A stretch of 39,379 bases of DNA from Burkholderiales bacterium (GTDB lineage Bacteria; Pseudomonadota; Gammaproteobacteria; Burkholderiales; Burkholderiaceae_B), in assembly GCA_027484315.1 (NCBI GenBank), contig JAIXTE010000071.1:1-39379 (forward strand), in the 5' to 3' direction. Below the pieces are notes generated by a model. That model saw nothing but the letters and a program-made list of their open reading frames with translations, did no database searches and was not told where the DNA came from. Made by a program: the position numbers and the translations under genes. Each line of letters starts with the position of its first letter. Position 1 is the stretch's first letter. Of this stretch, positions 1 through 8,575 are shown one piece after another.

Positions 1-1368
1 CGATACAATTCCACCAAAATATTGCATTATCGCTGCTGTACCAATAACATCATTAAATCTTTCTGGAGTGGCAGACAACCCAAGTCTAAGCGTCACATTA
101 TTAGGAAACATTGCTGTTCGTCTAACGGTGCCGGTGTTATGAACTTCATCAGCAATCCACATGATTTGAATCGGCAGAGAGGCTATTCTTTGTATAAAAA
201 GTTCATCAAAAAAAGTATTTTCTACACAAATCACCACAACGAAAGGAGTTCTGAATGACAACAGAGACTGAATTTGATGGTTAAGATTACCTTCCCAGGT
301 GCTTTTTGAATCAGCACACCTAATAGGAGCGAATCCAAAATCTTTCATTTCAGTAACCCATTGGTCGGCTAAATTAAGATAAGGCACTGTTATAACTATA
401 AGTAATGGAGTGTTATTCCTCTGGTGAAGGTTAACCATTTTCACTGCGATAGTTACCGCAGTAACTGTTTTTCCTGCACCTGTCGCTAATTTAAAAATCC
501 CTTTCCCTTTATTCACCAACCAACTGTCAATCGCTTTTTGCTGATGCTCCCTGAGCATTCCCTCTTCATTAAGATATTTTGAAGGTATTCGTAGTCCTAT
601 ATTAGTTGTCTTTTCGCCATCAAACGTATTCTCATACTCATCTTTTTTTTCATTCTCATTCTCGAGATATTTGGCAATCGATCTTTCAACTAAGTTAATC
701 ACACCGTTTTCAAACGCCTCACTCGGCGTATAAATCCTCAAATTATTATCTTTACATTTCCAAATTTTATCGAATAGATCTTTTTTCTGATTTATCCGTA
801 ATTTATCTCTACTATCCCAACTAAAAAAGAAGTCCAAATTCTCCCAATTTGTTGATGCAGCGCCCGTATGGTTATAGGAGCCAGTGAACATTACTTCGTT
901 GCCTTCAAAGTCTGTAAAAATACCTACCTTCGCATGAAATAATCCCTTGAGCCGATTCTTAGGTATAGCAAACCTAAATTCCATAGCTCCCGCTTGTACC
1001 AATTTAGAGATTCCGATGAGCGTGTTCGAATCTAGATCCGATAGTAAAGAGTCGAACTCTAAAAGAGCTTTTTTAGAAACTAAATTAGAATATTCTTCTG
1101 AGCTTACGCTTTTGAACATCTCATAGTCCTCTTCGGTAAGGTGTGGACTAATTACCCACCTCGCCTTACCTCCCAACTCAGCCATCTTTGCAATACCAAG
1201 TGCTGCACTCCTAACCCATGTAGACGTGAAGTATCCGACCGCAACATCGTAGTAAGCACATCGAGAAAGCAGTGGTATGAATGCTGTTTCCATCGGGTTA
1301 CTTACTGTTGTATCAACCGCCAGTGGAATTTCAAGGCCTCGAAATCCTCTATTTTCAGTTTTTTCCAC
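1..1368 (-). CDS. PLD-nuclease / SF2 helicase fusion, partial (3' end outside window)
   Basis: The reading frame is open for 456 codons from a GTG at 1368 to the window edge, with an AGAGG ribosome site about 9 bases upstream. The first ~180 residues form a phospholipase D-like nuclease domain: H145-x-K147 followed by G163-S164-x-N166. An SF2 helicase core follows: motif I ATGAGKT (295-301), a DEVH box as motif II (407-410) and LSATP as motif III (431-435). The C-terminal RecA-like lobe lies beyond base 1. One HxK motif is visible, so the nuclease would have to dimerise or find a second motif outside the window. PLD-helicase fusions are known effectors of bacterial restriction and anti-phage systems. 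It is the last visible gene of an overlapping four-gene minus-strand cassette, 18 bases after the previous stop. Domain calls are firm; the substrate is unknown. Confidence 0.85.
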   Translation of the reverse strand, partial: MEKTENRGFRGLEIPLAVDTTVSNPMETAFIPLLSRCAYYDVAVGYFTSTWVRSAALGIAKMAELGGKARWVISPHLTEEDYEMFKSVSSEEYSNLVSKKALLEFDSLLSDLDSNTLIGISKLVQAGAMEFRFAIPKNRLKGLFHAKVGIFTDFEGNEVMFTGSYNHTGAASTNWENLDFFFSWDSRDKLRINQKKDLFDKIWKCKDNNLRIYTPSEAFENGVINLVERSIAKYLENENEKKDEYENTFDGEKTTNIGLRIPSKYLNEEGMLREHQQKAIDSWLVNKGKGIFKLATGAGKTVTAVTIAVKMVNLHQRNNTPLLIVITVPYLNLADQWVTEMKDFGFAPIRCADSKSTWEGNLNHQIQSLLSFRTPFVVVICVENTFFDELFIQRIASLPIQIMWIADEVHNTGTVRRTAMFPNNVTLRLGLSATPERFNDVIGTAAIMQYFGGIVS

Positions 1369-1386
1369 AGTATCTATCCTCTCTGG

Positions 1387-1890
1387 TCAGGAGGCTAAAA
1401 AGCTTTTCAATCTATCTATAACTTCACCGCTGTCAATTTCACCGTAATCTATACTCAACCGCCTGAGCGTATTTTCGCCGGATGGATCATCCATACCCAA
1501 AAGCTTGCTATTGAGAATTTCTAGTCCTCCAGCGACATACCTTTCAAAAATTCGGCAGCATTCTTCCTCACGCTCGGGACGAACGATTTCCGGATCATTT
1601 GTATGAATTAATCCAATCATTTGAATTAAAGTTGAGAGCCTCGTTTGCCCAAACAAAGATTGTCCCTCGAAAGTAGAAACAGATATTTCTTGTTTTTTTC
1701 CAGTCACGTCACGTTGACGCTTAGCTCGTAAACCAACGCTAGCAGCAAGCATGATTGGTCCCCAATTAAAGCGATATGTGGCTGGAGCAATCTGCTCACC
1801 AGTACTGTTTAGTCCCTTCAAACTATCCACGACATTTGAAAACTCTGCGGGCCAGTAGATGATGTGATTCTGTGTGAATGTACTTGACAT
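1387..1890 (-). CDS. Dnd-system accessory-like protein, 167 aa
   Basis: The ATG at 1890 overlaps the stop of the upstream ATPase gene (TGATG), with AGGTGG just upstream, so the two are translationally coupled. The middle of the protein has an alanine-rich segment (IMLAASVGLRAKRQR, about residues 46-60) and, further on, IFERYVAGGLEIL. From memory this pattern resembles the small family annotated as dnd system-associated protein 4, found near DNA phosphorothioation genes, whose members carry a FAA-x-LG segment and an IFEEYAnGGL-type motif. There is no catalytic motif, signal peptide or membrane segment. A role as adaptor between the SMC-like ATPase and the nuclease-helicase is inferred from position only. 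The family link is a recollection, not a search result. Confidence 0.6.
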   Translation of the reverse strand: MSSTFTQNHIIYWPAEFSNVVDSLKGLNSTGEQIAPATYRFNWGPIMLAASVGLRAKRQRDVTGKKQEISVSTFEGQSLFGQTRLSTLIQMIGLIHTNDPEIVRPEREEECCRIFERYVAGGLEILNSKLLGMDDPSGENTLRRLSIDYGEIDSGEVIDRLKSFLAS

Positions 1891-3902
1891 CAGACCACCT
1901 CTCTTATTGAAGTTTCATCACGCTCGGCGTTATATTCATTCATTTGAAAGCTTTTACCTGCGACGTTTAATTTCTTTATAGGCTTGTCTCCTCTATCCCC
2001 GGCCTGCCTAGAAACTAGGAGGTATCGACCACCAACATGAGGCGTTAATACCTTTTCAATTTCCTGCCCCCAGCCCGCGGAAGACAAGAGAAGAACTAAC
2101 TGAGTGGTATTAGCAGCTAAATTACGCGCTACCGAACTTTGATACTCGGGATCTAAGGCGGAAAAAGGTGCGTCAAGTACCAGAGGAGCCAAAGTAGGTT
2201 CTGCTAAGAATTCAATTTTCTCTTGCGTTTTTCTGCCGGCGAGGGCAACGACAGCAGTAATGAAGGCAAACCGAAGCACCTGTCCTTCACCTGTGCTATC
2301 ACCAACGGGTCGGTCAGATTGATCAAGCAGATCTACTCGGTACCTTCTTGGGTCTATTTTTGCTTTGAAGTGTTTTGTAAGGTACAAATCAAGGACTCTG
2401 TTCAATTCAATTTGCAAAATATTCAGTGCTCGAATCTCTTGCTGTCTTAGGCTTTCAGTCAAGTAGTCTTTGATAGTTTTGATTTTTTTAATTTCTTTTT
2501 TGATTGTATCTCCGACACCGAGTTTTTGTGATTCTTTCTCAAAACGTAAATTTAAATCTGCAAGGTTCTTTTCGTTGTTTGATAAATAGGTCAAAAGCAA
2601 CTTAAGCTCACCACTAAACTCTTTCGCTCTAGCAAAAACATCTCTACGCTCTTTCTCTATTTCAGAAACCTGATCCTCGTTAATTCCATCTAGTTCCTTC
2701 CGGATTCTTTTAAGATCCTCATCTATCTCACTCAATTCACCTTCTTTAGCCCGAGCGCGTTGCTCAAGACGATAAAGTTCATCTGAATGAGAAGCTGAAG
2801 CACCTTCGATTTCTTTCACTGCAAATTGAATGTTCCGAATGCGATTATTGAATTCCGAGTTAGAACCTTTTTTCTTTAAGCTTGAAATTTTTTCGTGTTC
2901 AACAGAGCCTGCACACAAAGGACGTCCGCAGAGACACTCCGCTTTGTGAAGCAGATCTTCTACTAACTGCTCGCTATATGGCGCTGGCAAACGCCCGCTA
3001 TTCTCTTTAACAATCAATAGGTCTTTAATTTGCTTTGCTTCTCCGAGCATCAAAACCGCTGGAGTACCTTTGGCAAGTTGTGTAAGCACACTCTCTCGAG
3101 CTTCTTTCAGCTCAGCGAATACATTTTTTCGTCGCTGCTCAAGTTGACTACGCTGATGCATCAATGGCTTGCTACTAGGTAATTCGCGTAATTTCTTATC
3201 TAGTTTTTCAAGGTGTGCATCAGCGGCTGTAGATGCTTGCTCAAGCTCTTCCACTTTGCTTCTTTGACTTGGAATTAACGCGGACAAATTATCGATTTGG
3301 CGTTTGATGTCATCTAGAGATTTCGAATTGACTACCCTCGCTAGAGCTGCTTGCTTCTGATTTAGACAAGTGTCGAGATCGTCCTTAAGCGAATCAACTA
3401 GTTCGAATCCTAAAATTCGCCGAAGAGACTGCTTAAAATTTTCGCTTCCAGATAACTCTAGTTCGCCAATCGCCTCAGCATCAAAGAAAAACCACTTACT
3501 GAGCGCTGCTGGAATAATCTTATCGATGAACACCTCAGCTCGATCGATGGTACGCGGAGCGTCACTATCAATTCGTACCACGACTAATTCCGACTTCTGG
3601 CCAAATAGAGTTCTAGTAGCCTGATATTCAATATCCTCGTGTTCAAACCTTAAGGCGACATAACACTGAGGGTTTTTGGTTTCATCCCAGGCAGCTCTGT
3701 TTATAAGTCCGCTAGGATTTTGTAGCCTTGGAGTGAACTTGCCAGTTAAGCACCAATAGATAGCGTTCAAAAAATTGGTTTTTCCACCACCATTTTCCCC
3801 ATGAATTACAGTAACAGCGCGCTCACCAGGTCTTGAAAAGTTAACTGTTTGTGTTCCATAAAATGAGCGAAAGTTACAAATCACCAACTTCAAAAGGATC
3901 AT
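1890..3902 (-). CDS. SMC/Rad50/DndD-like ATPase
   Basis: A 670-aa ABC-type ATPase of the RecF/Rad50/DndD class. Walker A is GENGGGKT at residues 35-42. Two long charged coiled-coil arms flank a cysteine cluster C323-L-C325-G-R-P-L-C330 that resembles a zinc hook. The C-terminal half has the signature-like STGEGQ and a Walker B plus D-loop LVLDAPFSALD. Such proteins bridge or scan DNA and couple ATP hydrolysis to a nuclease partner; DndD in phosphorothioation systems and SbcC/Rad50 are the best-known relatives. The ATG at 3902 overlaps the previous stop (TAATG) and its own stop overlaps the next start, so this is the core of an operon. AT-rich composition unlike the window's right side suggests horizontal transfer. 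No dndB, dndC or dndE gene is visible. Confidence 0.85.
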   Translation of the reverse strand: MILLKLVICNFRSFYGTQTVNFSRPGERAVTVIHGENGGGKTNFLNAIYWCLTGKFTPRLQNPSGLINRAAWDETKNPQCYVALRFEHEDIEYQATRTLFGQKSELVVVRIDSDAPRTIDRAEVFIDKIIPAALSKWFFFDAEAIGELELSGSENFKQSLRRILGFELVDSLKDDLDTCLNQKQAALARVVNSKSLDDIKRQIDNLSALIPSQRSKVEELEQASTAADAHLEKLDKKLRELPSSKPLMHQRSQLEQRRKNVFAELKEARESVLTQLAKGTPAVLMLGEAKQIKDLLIVKENSGRLPAPYSEQLVEDLLHKAECLCGRPLCAGSVEHEKISSLKKKGSNSEFNNRIRNIQFAVKEIEGASASHSDELYRLEQRARAKEGELSEIDEDLKRIRKELDGINEDQVSEIEKERRDVFARAKEFSGELKLLLTYLSNNEKNLADLNLRFEKESQKLGVGDTIKKEIKKIKTIKDYLTESLRQQEIRALNILQIELNRVLDLYLTKHFKAKIDPRRYRVDLLDQSDRPVGDSTGEGQVLRFAFITAVVALAGRKTQEKIEFLAEPTLAPLVLDAPFSALDPEYQSSVARNLAANTTQLVLLLSSAGWGQEIEKVLTPHVGGRYLLVSRQAGDRGDKPIKKLNVAGKSFQMNEYNAERDETSIREVV

Positions 3903-4105
3903 TAGAAATCCTCCTTTTGAATTGCATCTAATAGACGCTCTATACGCTGTGTTGGAGTTGAAGCGCCAGGCACTCTTAGATCTTTTTCAAGCTGCAGCAA
4001 TCTCTGAGAAATCGTCTTTAACTGACGATTCTTCGGATTTAAACTGGAATCTGCTTCTTGCTCTAGCTCTTGATTCACTTCAAAAAACAAATCGTCAATT
4101 TCCAT
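3902..4105 (-). CDS. Small acidic helical protein heading the defence-like cassette
   Basis: Encodes 67 residues from the ATG at 4105. In-frame starts at 4129 (ATG) and 4141 (TTG) are possible but lack a ribosome site. The protein is rich in Glu, Gln and Leu and looks like one or two amphipathic helices (ending QRIERLLDAIQKEDF). Its stop overlaps the ATPase start by one base, which argues that it is a real, co-translated component. I do not recognise the family. A small helical partner binding the SMC-like ATPase is a guess from gene order. The spacing to the VIT gene upstream (about 165 bases, very AT-rich) should hold the operon promoter, but I cannot pick a clear -35/-10 pair. Confidence 0.6.
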   Translation of the reverse strand: MEIDDLFFEVNQELEQEADSSLNPKNRQLKTISQRLLQLEKDLRVPGASTPTQRIERLLDAIQKEDF

Positions 4106-4242
4106 AATGCCATCTTTGATAATTAACATTTTAGTAAACAAGTTAAATATTAGAATCTAATTTTTAACCACTTAACTCGCCCACGCATTGAATTGCTATC
4201 GATATTATTTAATTTCTCTATATTTTTCCCCTTCAACACCAA

Positions 4243-4261
4243 AAGAGAAAAACAATCTCTT
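4243..4261 (-). terminator. Weak stem-loop after the VIT/vWA gene
   Basis: A 6-bp inverted repeat (AAGAGA/TCTCTT) with a 7-base loop lies 10 bases after the VIT gene stop. On the minus strand it is followed by TTTGG. The stem is A/U-rich and weak, so it is at best an inefficient terminator. Confidence 0.25.
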
Positions 4262-4271
4262 GAGCTTACGC

Positions 4272-6452
4272 TTACAATTCACCTTCCCTCCCTAACATCC
4301 CCTGCGCCAACATCTCAAGCACCCGCGCAACCGCCGCAGCTTCACCATGCGTCAACAGCATATCCGCAAGTTTTCTCTTGTACCATTCAACCACTTCTTC
4401 CGGCAATCCCAACTCAAGCAATGCATCAAACGTCGTAGGTAGCAAGTGTTCTGGCAATTCAGCCAAGGCTTGAATGCATTCGGCAGGGCTGCGTGTGGCA
4501 TCACCTGAAACACGATCAATCAACTCGCTGCTTGAAAAATCCATAAGCATTGATTGAACACGGTATTCCATCGTTGAACTGCTGCTTCTGCAAAAGAACG
4601 TAGTAACCCCGCCCGCGCTGTGATCTGCAGCAACCATGGCAGGTACAACATGGCGAACGGGCATGGCTGGGTTGCGTTCAGCATCGCTGCGCAGCAGGGT
4701 GAGGCAGGCGGATGTCAGTGGCGTAACAAGCCCAAACTGAACTGCCAATTCGGTAGCAGGCGTTTCAAACTCGCCGGGGTTTAAGCGGTCCTGGTCCATC
4801 AAGCTGGCAAAACGTTGAGCGGCCCACAACTTGTTCACCACTCTGGCTATTTCAGCATCCTCTATCAAACGAAACGGAATGCTTGCAAGTTCTGACCGGG
4901 CCTCGCCATTGGCAATGCGCTTTTCAACATGCATGGCCACACTGAATGCAGGCGAATGCGAAGAAAACAGGACAGGGAACGAACACCCATCAAAACCGAA
5001 TTCAGGTGCAACCTGGGTGTGTTCGATAAAGCCCTCGCAGTGCAAACGCACGCGGCTGAATGTGGGGCTGCGCAAGGTGTCGAACAGACGTTTTACTGCG
5101 GCCTGAATGTCGCTGTCTTGCTGAACGAATTCGACAGCGCCACCCGTGGCACGCGCAAGCGTTGACAACAAACTTTCCTGCGGGTTGGCGCCGATCGCCA
5201 ATACAAAAATGCGGTGGGTGATGTCGCGTGCTGCATCCACCATTTCCGCCAGGCCATTCACTTCACCATCGGTAATCAAAAGCACATCGGCCTGGCCAGT
5301 ATTTGAAATGCGCGCAACTGCTTCCAGTGCGTGGGCCATTTCAGTGCCGCCCATATTGGCTTCAGTTTGATCTATCCATTGGTTCAAACCCTGGCGCACT
5401 TGGGGTGTGGCCAATGCTGTTGCATCCAGCAGGTTGTCGAAGTCACTGCCGAAACGCGAGAAGGAAATTCTGTCGGCTGCGCCAAGTTCGGGAATCAAGC
5501 ATTTCAAGGCGGATTTCGCGGATTCAATGCGCGACCCTTCCATCGACCCGCTGCAGTCGAGCAGCAACTTCAGCTGAACACCTTGTCTACCCGGCGTGTG
5601 CGGCTCGCTTGGCGGTAACAAGCAATTCATCATGCCGATGTAAGCGCCGGGCAGATATTCAGCCACATCAGCACCTGCCTCAGTATCCAGACCGCTATCC
5701 ACATCGCTATCCATCCCGGTATTCAAGCCGGCATTCACACCAGGGTTGTGGAACCAGTAACCCAAAGTACTCGGGCATTTCAGTTCATCAATGTTCAACA
5801 CAAAATCGCGATCAAGAAATGCCTCGCCTGCCACTTCAATCACCAGCGACTCTGAGGCCTGGCGCAGGAACAGCTTGTGGCTTGGGCTGAACACCCGGCC
5901 TTGCCGCAACATTCCGGTCAATTTCAATTCGGCTGACAGCTTGTGCTTCTGCCTTGTCGACACCACCACAGGGTGTTCTTCCCATTCATCCCCCAGGCTG
6001 TAGCAGTTGGGCAAACAGGTGGGCACGGCAATGCGCGCGCTGCCATGGGCAAGCTGCAAGAACTCGGCCGTTTGCAAAACAATGTCGAGCTTTTCGCCGG
6101 GCATGATGTTGCCGATACGCATGAAGTAGCGCAGCTCGTCGTCTTGCTCAATCAGTATTGCGGAGTCGCCATTGGCAACGGTGTCGGTGTAGTCCATCCG
6201 GGCCTTGGCTTTTGGCGACACGGTGCAACTGAACTGACGGTCGCCAATTTGCGCGTTGACCGACACCAGCAAGGCTGCGGCACCCAGGGGGAAGTGGTAC
6301 AGCAGCTCAACGGCCTGCTTTTCGGTGTTGTGGAATTGCTGGGTGATATTCCACAGCACGATGTTTTCAAATACGCGGCCTTTGAAGGTGGCGCCTGTCA
6401 GAAAGAGTTTGTCGGAAGACTGTTGAAGCACTGACGCGATTTTTGAAAACAT
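4272..6452 (-). CDS. VIT and von Willebrand factor A domain protein
   Basis: 726 residues from the ATG at 6452, which has AAGGCAGG upstream. A TTG 99 bases further upstream is open but adds an unlikely extension. The N-terminal ~130 residues match a vault/inter-alpha-trypsin (VIT) domain, for instance the stretch around FPLGAAALLVSV. A vWA domain starts near residue 295 with the metal-ion adhesion motif D299-C-S-G-S-M. The C-terminal third has no domain I recognise. No signal peptide is apparent. VIT-vWA proteins are common in proteobacteria and of unclear function; protein-protein interaction through the metal site is the family expectation. Codon use is GC-moderate and host-like, in contrast to the AT-rich genes on both sides. 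Confidence 0.85.
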   Translation of the reverse strand: MFSKIASVLQQSSDKLFLTGATFKGRVFENIVLWNITQQFHNTEKQAVELLYHFPLGAAALLVSVNAQIGDRQFSCTVSPKAKARMDYTDTVANGDSAILIEQDDELRYFMRIGNIMPGEKLDIVLQTAEFLQLAHGSARIAVPTCLPNCYSLGDEWEEHPVVVSTRQKHKLSAELKLTGMLRQGRVFSPSHKLFLRQASESLVIEVAGEAFLDRDFVLNIDELKCPSTLGYWFHNPGVNAGLNTGMDSDVDSGLDTEAGADVAEYLPGAYIGMMNCLLPPSEPHTPGRQGVQLKLLLDCSGSMEGSRIESAKSALKCLIPELGAADRISFSRFGSDFDNLLDATALATPQVRQGLNQWIDQTEANMGGTEMAHALEAVARISNTGQADVLLITDGEVNGLAEMVDAARDITHRIFVLAIGANPQESLLSTLARATGGAVEFVQQDSDIQAAVKRLFDTLRSPTFSRVRLHCEGFIEHTQVAPEFGFDGCSFPVLFSSHSPAFSVAMHVEKRIANGEARSELASIPFRLIEDAEIARVVNKLWAAQRFASLMDQDRLNPGEFETPATELAVQFGLVTPLTSACLTLLRSDAERNPAMPVRHVVPAMVAADHSAGGVTTFFCRSSSSTMEYRVQSMLMDFSSSELIDRVSGDATRSPAECIQALAELPEHLLPTTFDALLELGLPEEVVEWYKRKLADMLLTHGEAAAVARVLEMLAQGMLGREGEL

Positions 6453-6938
6453 GACTGGCCTGCCTTGAACACTGGGCAGCACAGGATGGGGTAGTGCAGG
6501 CTCACAGGGTGAGCTTGTGGAAATCGCCTGGACGACTGACGCGGTATTCAACCAGAAAACGCTTTTGAAAAAACCAGCTATCAGCTGCCGTCGCCTTCAA
6601 CACCTTGCTACTTCGAAAAGTATGTTTTAGCCAAGTGCTAGAAACGACATTTTCACCATAAACTCATTCACGTGGTGCTGAAAATATACAAAGAAAATGA
6701 GGATCACTTTTAGAACGGCCAAACATACAAAGTAGTCAAGATCGGGTTTGCAAACTATTTCTGTCATCAACAGCGAATACACTGGGGCGACTCAACTGTA
6801 AGGTCTGCAGGATACCAAGATCATCAAATCTGAAACTTGGATGCGCTGTTTTCGCAACATCTAAATGTCAATGGTTGAAAAGCCTTATCAAATTCTCAAC
6901 ACAACGCTCCTGTAATTATCATACGTCTGATCTGTAAA
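6453..6938. other. Intergenic, no gene seen
   Basis: About 490 bases between the VIT/vWA gene and the WYL-like gene, turning AT-rich after about 6560. All six frames are broken. I see no RNA gene, repeat pair or transposase remnant. The boundary between host-like and AT-rich composition lies inside this stretch. Confidence 0.5.
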
Positions 6939-7343
6939 CTAGATTTGAGCGATTATTCTGCGAAAGCGTTTATCACTACGCTTATATCCTGATCTTGGCC
7001 CATTAAACTTAGTTGACGATACTGAAAGGCCAAACATCTCGCTTAAATAAAAAAATCTCCAGCCACGAGATTTGTCAAGTTGACCGACTTCTGTCACTTC
7101 ATAACCCAGAACAGCGTGTCGACCTCTATCGTCGACACCAAAAATGTGCGGTTCGATTGTTTGAGGATATCCTTGATACTGAAATATCAAGAGATTCAAA
7201 TTCTTTATTGCGTTTTCCATGCTCATATTACGTTTCCACATTTCACAATGGTCTTTACTTCGAGACCACAAAGTAAAATTGTACGAAAAGTACCAAATAT
7301 AATTGTCATCTCGGGTCGCAAAATCTCGAATCGTAAATCTCAT
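6939..7343 (-). CDS. Small WYL-like domain protein
   Basis: 134 residues from the ATG at 7343; a TTG at 7364 is also in frame. The C-terminal half carries an EPHIFGVDDRGR segment, a GWRFF segment and a final GPRSGYKRSDKRFRRI stretch. This spacing resembles short stand-alone proteins with a WYL-like C-terminal fold, which occur on genomic islands. WYL domains usually sense ligands or nucleic acids and control defence or repair genes; no helix-turn-helix is visible here, so DNA binding is not supported. It lies 43 bases after the stop of the 239-aa gene and probably shares its transcript. The AT-rich codon use suggests acquisition. The family assignment is tentative. Confidence 0.55.
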   Translation of the reverse strand: MRFTIRDFATRDDNYIWYFSYNFTLWSRSKDHCEMWKRNMSMENAIKNLNLLIFQYQGYPQTIEPHIFGVDDRGRHAVLGYEVTEVGQLDKSRGWRFFYLSEMFGLSVSSTKFNGPRSGYKRSDKRFRRIIAQI

Positions 7344-7386
7344 GCGCACCGTAGTGTCTTTCAAAACTGGTGCGCCTGCGCAATAG

Positions 7387-8106
7387 CTAATTCCTTTGAA
7401 GAATCTCGCCGTTGTAGCTTTTAAGCGAAGTAAAGTTTTCTATCTCACCTGTTTCCCGATTCAAATTTTCGATTACTCTTGAAATATCGTTAAAAAAATC
7501 CTCATCATTGAATTTCAAGAGCTTATCGAGCCTGATGTCACAAAGTACAAATTGTGCAGTGCATAAATCCAATATCAGATTTAGCGGATCGAGAGCTATA
7601 CCACGCTCACGGTATAAAGATATTGCTCTCCTTGCAACTGACTCCATTTCAGTCCTAGAGAAACTTGGCCCTCGGATCTGCTTATCGCACTGTTCACTCT
7701 GCCCAACCAAAAAGCTTAAGTAGGAAGGGTCTGTAACAAGAGTTTTTAATGAGCTTTCCCAGTGAAGAGCAAGCTGATCTTCAAGATCTTCGCTATTGAC
7801 TGAGTACGAGAAATTTTTCAGATCTATCGCAGATGGCTCGAAGTGATCTACCAAGAAATCATTCGTCTTGTGATAGCACAACTCTTGATTGAACTCTGTT
7901 TTGAATAGTTCTTGAAGACGACGTACCTTGAGTTCAAGAAGATAAAGCTTAGGCGGGATGACTTCAGATGTAGATTTCTTTGATATTTTCATATCTTTTC
8001 CATACATAAAAATTGAAGTTTGATCGTCGTTCTCACTTGCGAAACCTACGAACAATACACAAATTTTCGAAGGTTCGTACCCAATTAAATGGAATGATTT
8101 GTTCAA
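7387..8106 (-). CDS. Unrecognised 239-aa protein
   Basis: Starts at a TTG (8106) with AGGA about 9 bases upstream; no early in-frame ATG offers a better start. I do not recognise the protein. The first 20 residues are hydrophobic and beta-like (SKICVLFVGF), but there is no convincing signal peptide or membrane segment. The C-terminal ~110 residues look helical and charged, including ARRAISLYRERGIALDPLNLIL, LCTAQFVLCDIRL and a final asparagine-rich tail. It probably forms an operon with the WYL-like gene downstream. The AT-rich composition and position next to a tRNA gene suggest it belongs to an integrated element. Confidence 0.6.
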   Translation of the reverse strand: MNKSFHLIGYEPSKICVLFVGFASENDDQTSIFMYGKDMKISKKSTSEVIPPKLYLLELKVRRLQELFKTEFNQELCYHKTNDFLVDHFEPSAIDLKNFSYSVNSEDLEDQLALHWESSLKTLVTDPSYLSFLVGQSEQCDKQIRGPSFSRTEMESVARRAISLYRERGIALDPLNLILDLCTAQFVLCDIRLDKLLKFNDEDFFNDISRVIENLNRETGEIENFTSLKSYNGEILQRN

Positions 8107-8166
8107 GGAAGCTGATCCTAGTTCTTTAGGATCACAGCGTTGTCGGGATCATTTAGACTCTAGAAA

Positions 8167-8463
8167 TCAATACTCCCCCCGCCTACAATTAAAAATTTGA
8201 ATGTCTAATCGAGACCTTAAGGCCAATGCAGTGAGCTCAAGAACAATCAAAATCAACAACTCACGGATGACTGGCTTATCTTGATTCAGCTGCCACACAT
8301 ACTGACCACGCCTTCGTAGTTCTATCACTAACCTTTCGCCGCATTGTTGCACTACACGGCGAAGTTCTCCTAAGCCCAGATCAAGACGCGATATCAGGTC
8401 CGAAGAGTACGAGAACTTCTTTGGGGAAGAACCTACGATAGAGCAATTTGCCAAAAAACACAT
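8167..8463 (-). CDS. Possible small protein, 98 aa, doubtful
   Basis: An ATG-started frame with a leucine-rich C-terminal half (IRELLILIVLELTALALRSRLDI) that could be an amphipathic helix. No recognisable domain and no clear ribosome site. It conflicts with a more protein-like frame on the opposite strand (8390-8575), so at most one of the two is real. It may be chance or part of a decayed gene. Confidence 0.2.
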   Translation of the reverse strand: MCFLANCSIVGSSPKKFSYSSDLISRLDLGLGELRRVVQQCGERLVIELRRRGQYVWQLNQDKPVIRELLILIVLELTALALRSRLDIQIFNCRRGEY

Positions 8464-8575
8464 TAAAAGCGGTTTGGTTATGGCAATACTGATTGGTAAG
8501 GCTTGTGAGTTGCTGATTTGCAGCGATACGGATGATCTGACTGATACGGTAGAAATCCTTTTCCACCGAGGTTGA
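8390..8575 (+). pseudogene. Possible gene fragment on the plus strand
   Basis: This frame ends in TGA at 8573-8575 and reads as plausible protein (EEYENFFGEEPTIEQFAKKHIKSG region, then MAILIGKACELLIC and a DDLTDTVEIL tail). Upstream the same frame becomes arginine/serine-rich, has no start codon and soon hits a stop. That suggests the C-terminal remnant of a lost gene, in the decayed stretch between the AT-rich genes and the tRNA. The family is unknown. Nothing else is visible in 8576-8800. Confidence 0.25.

Noticed and set aside
4193..4438. Plus-strand ORF overlapping the 3' end of the VIT gene
   Set aside because: It lacks a ribosome site, its translation is Pro/Thr/Ser low complexity, and it is antisense to a clear gene.
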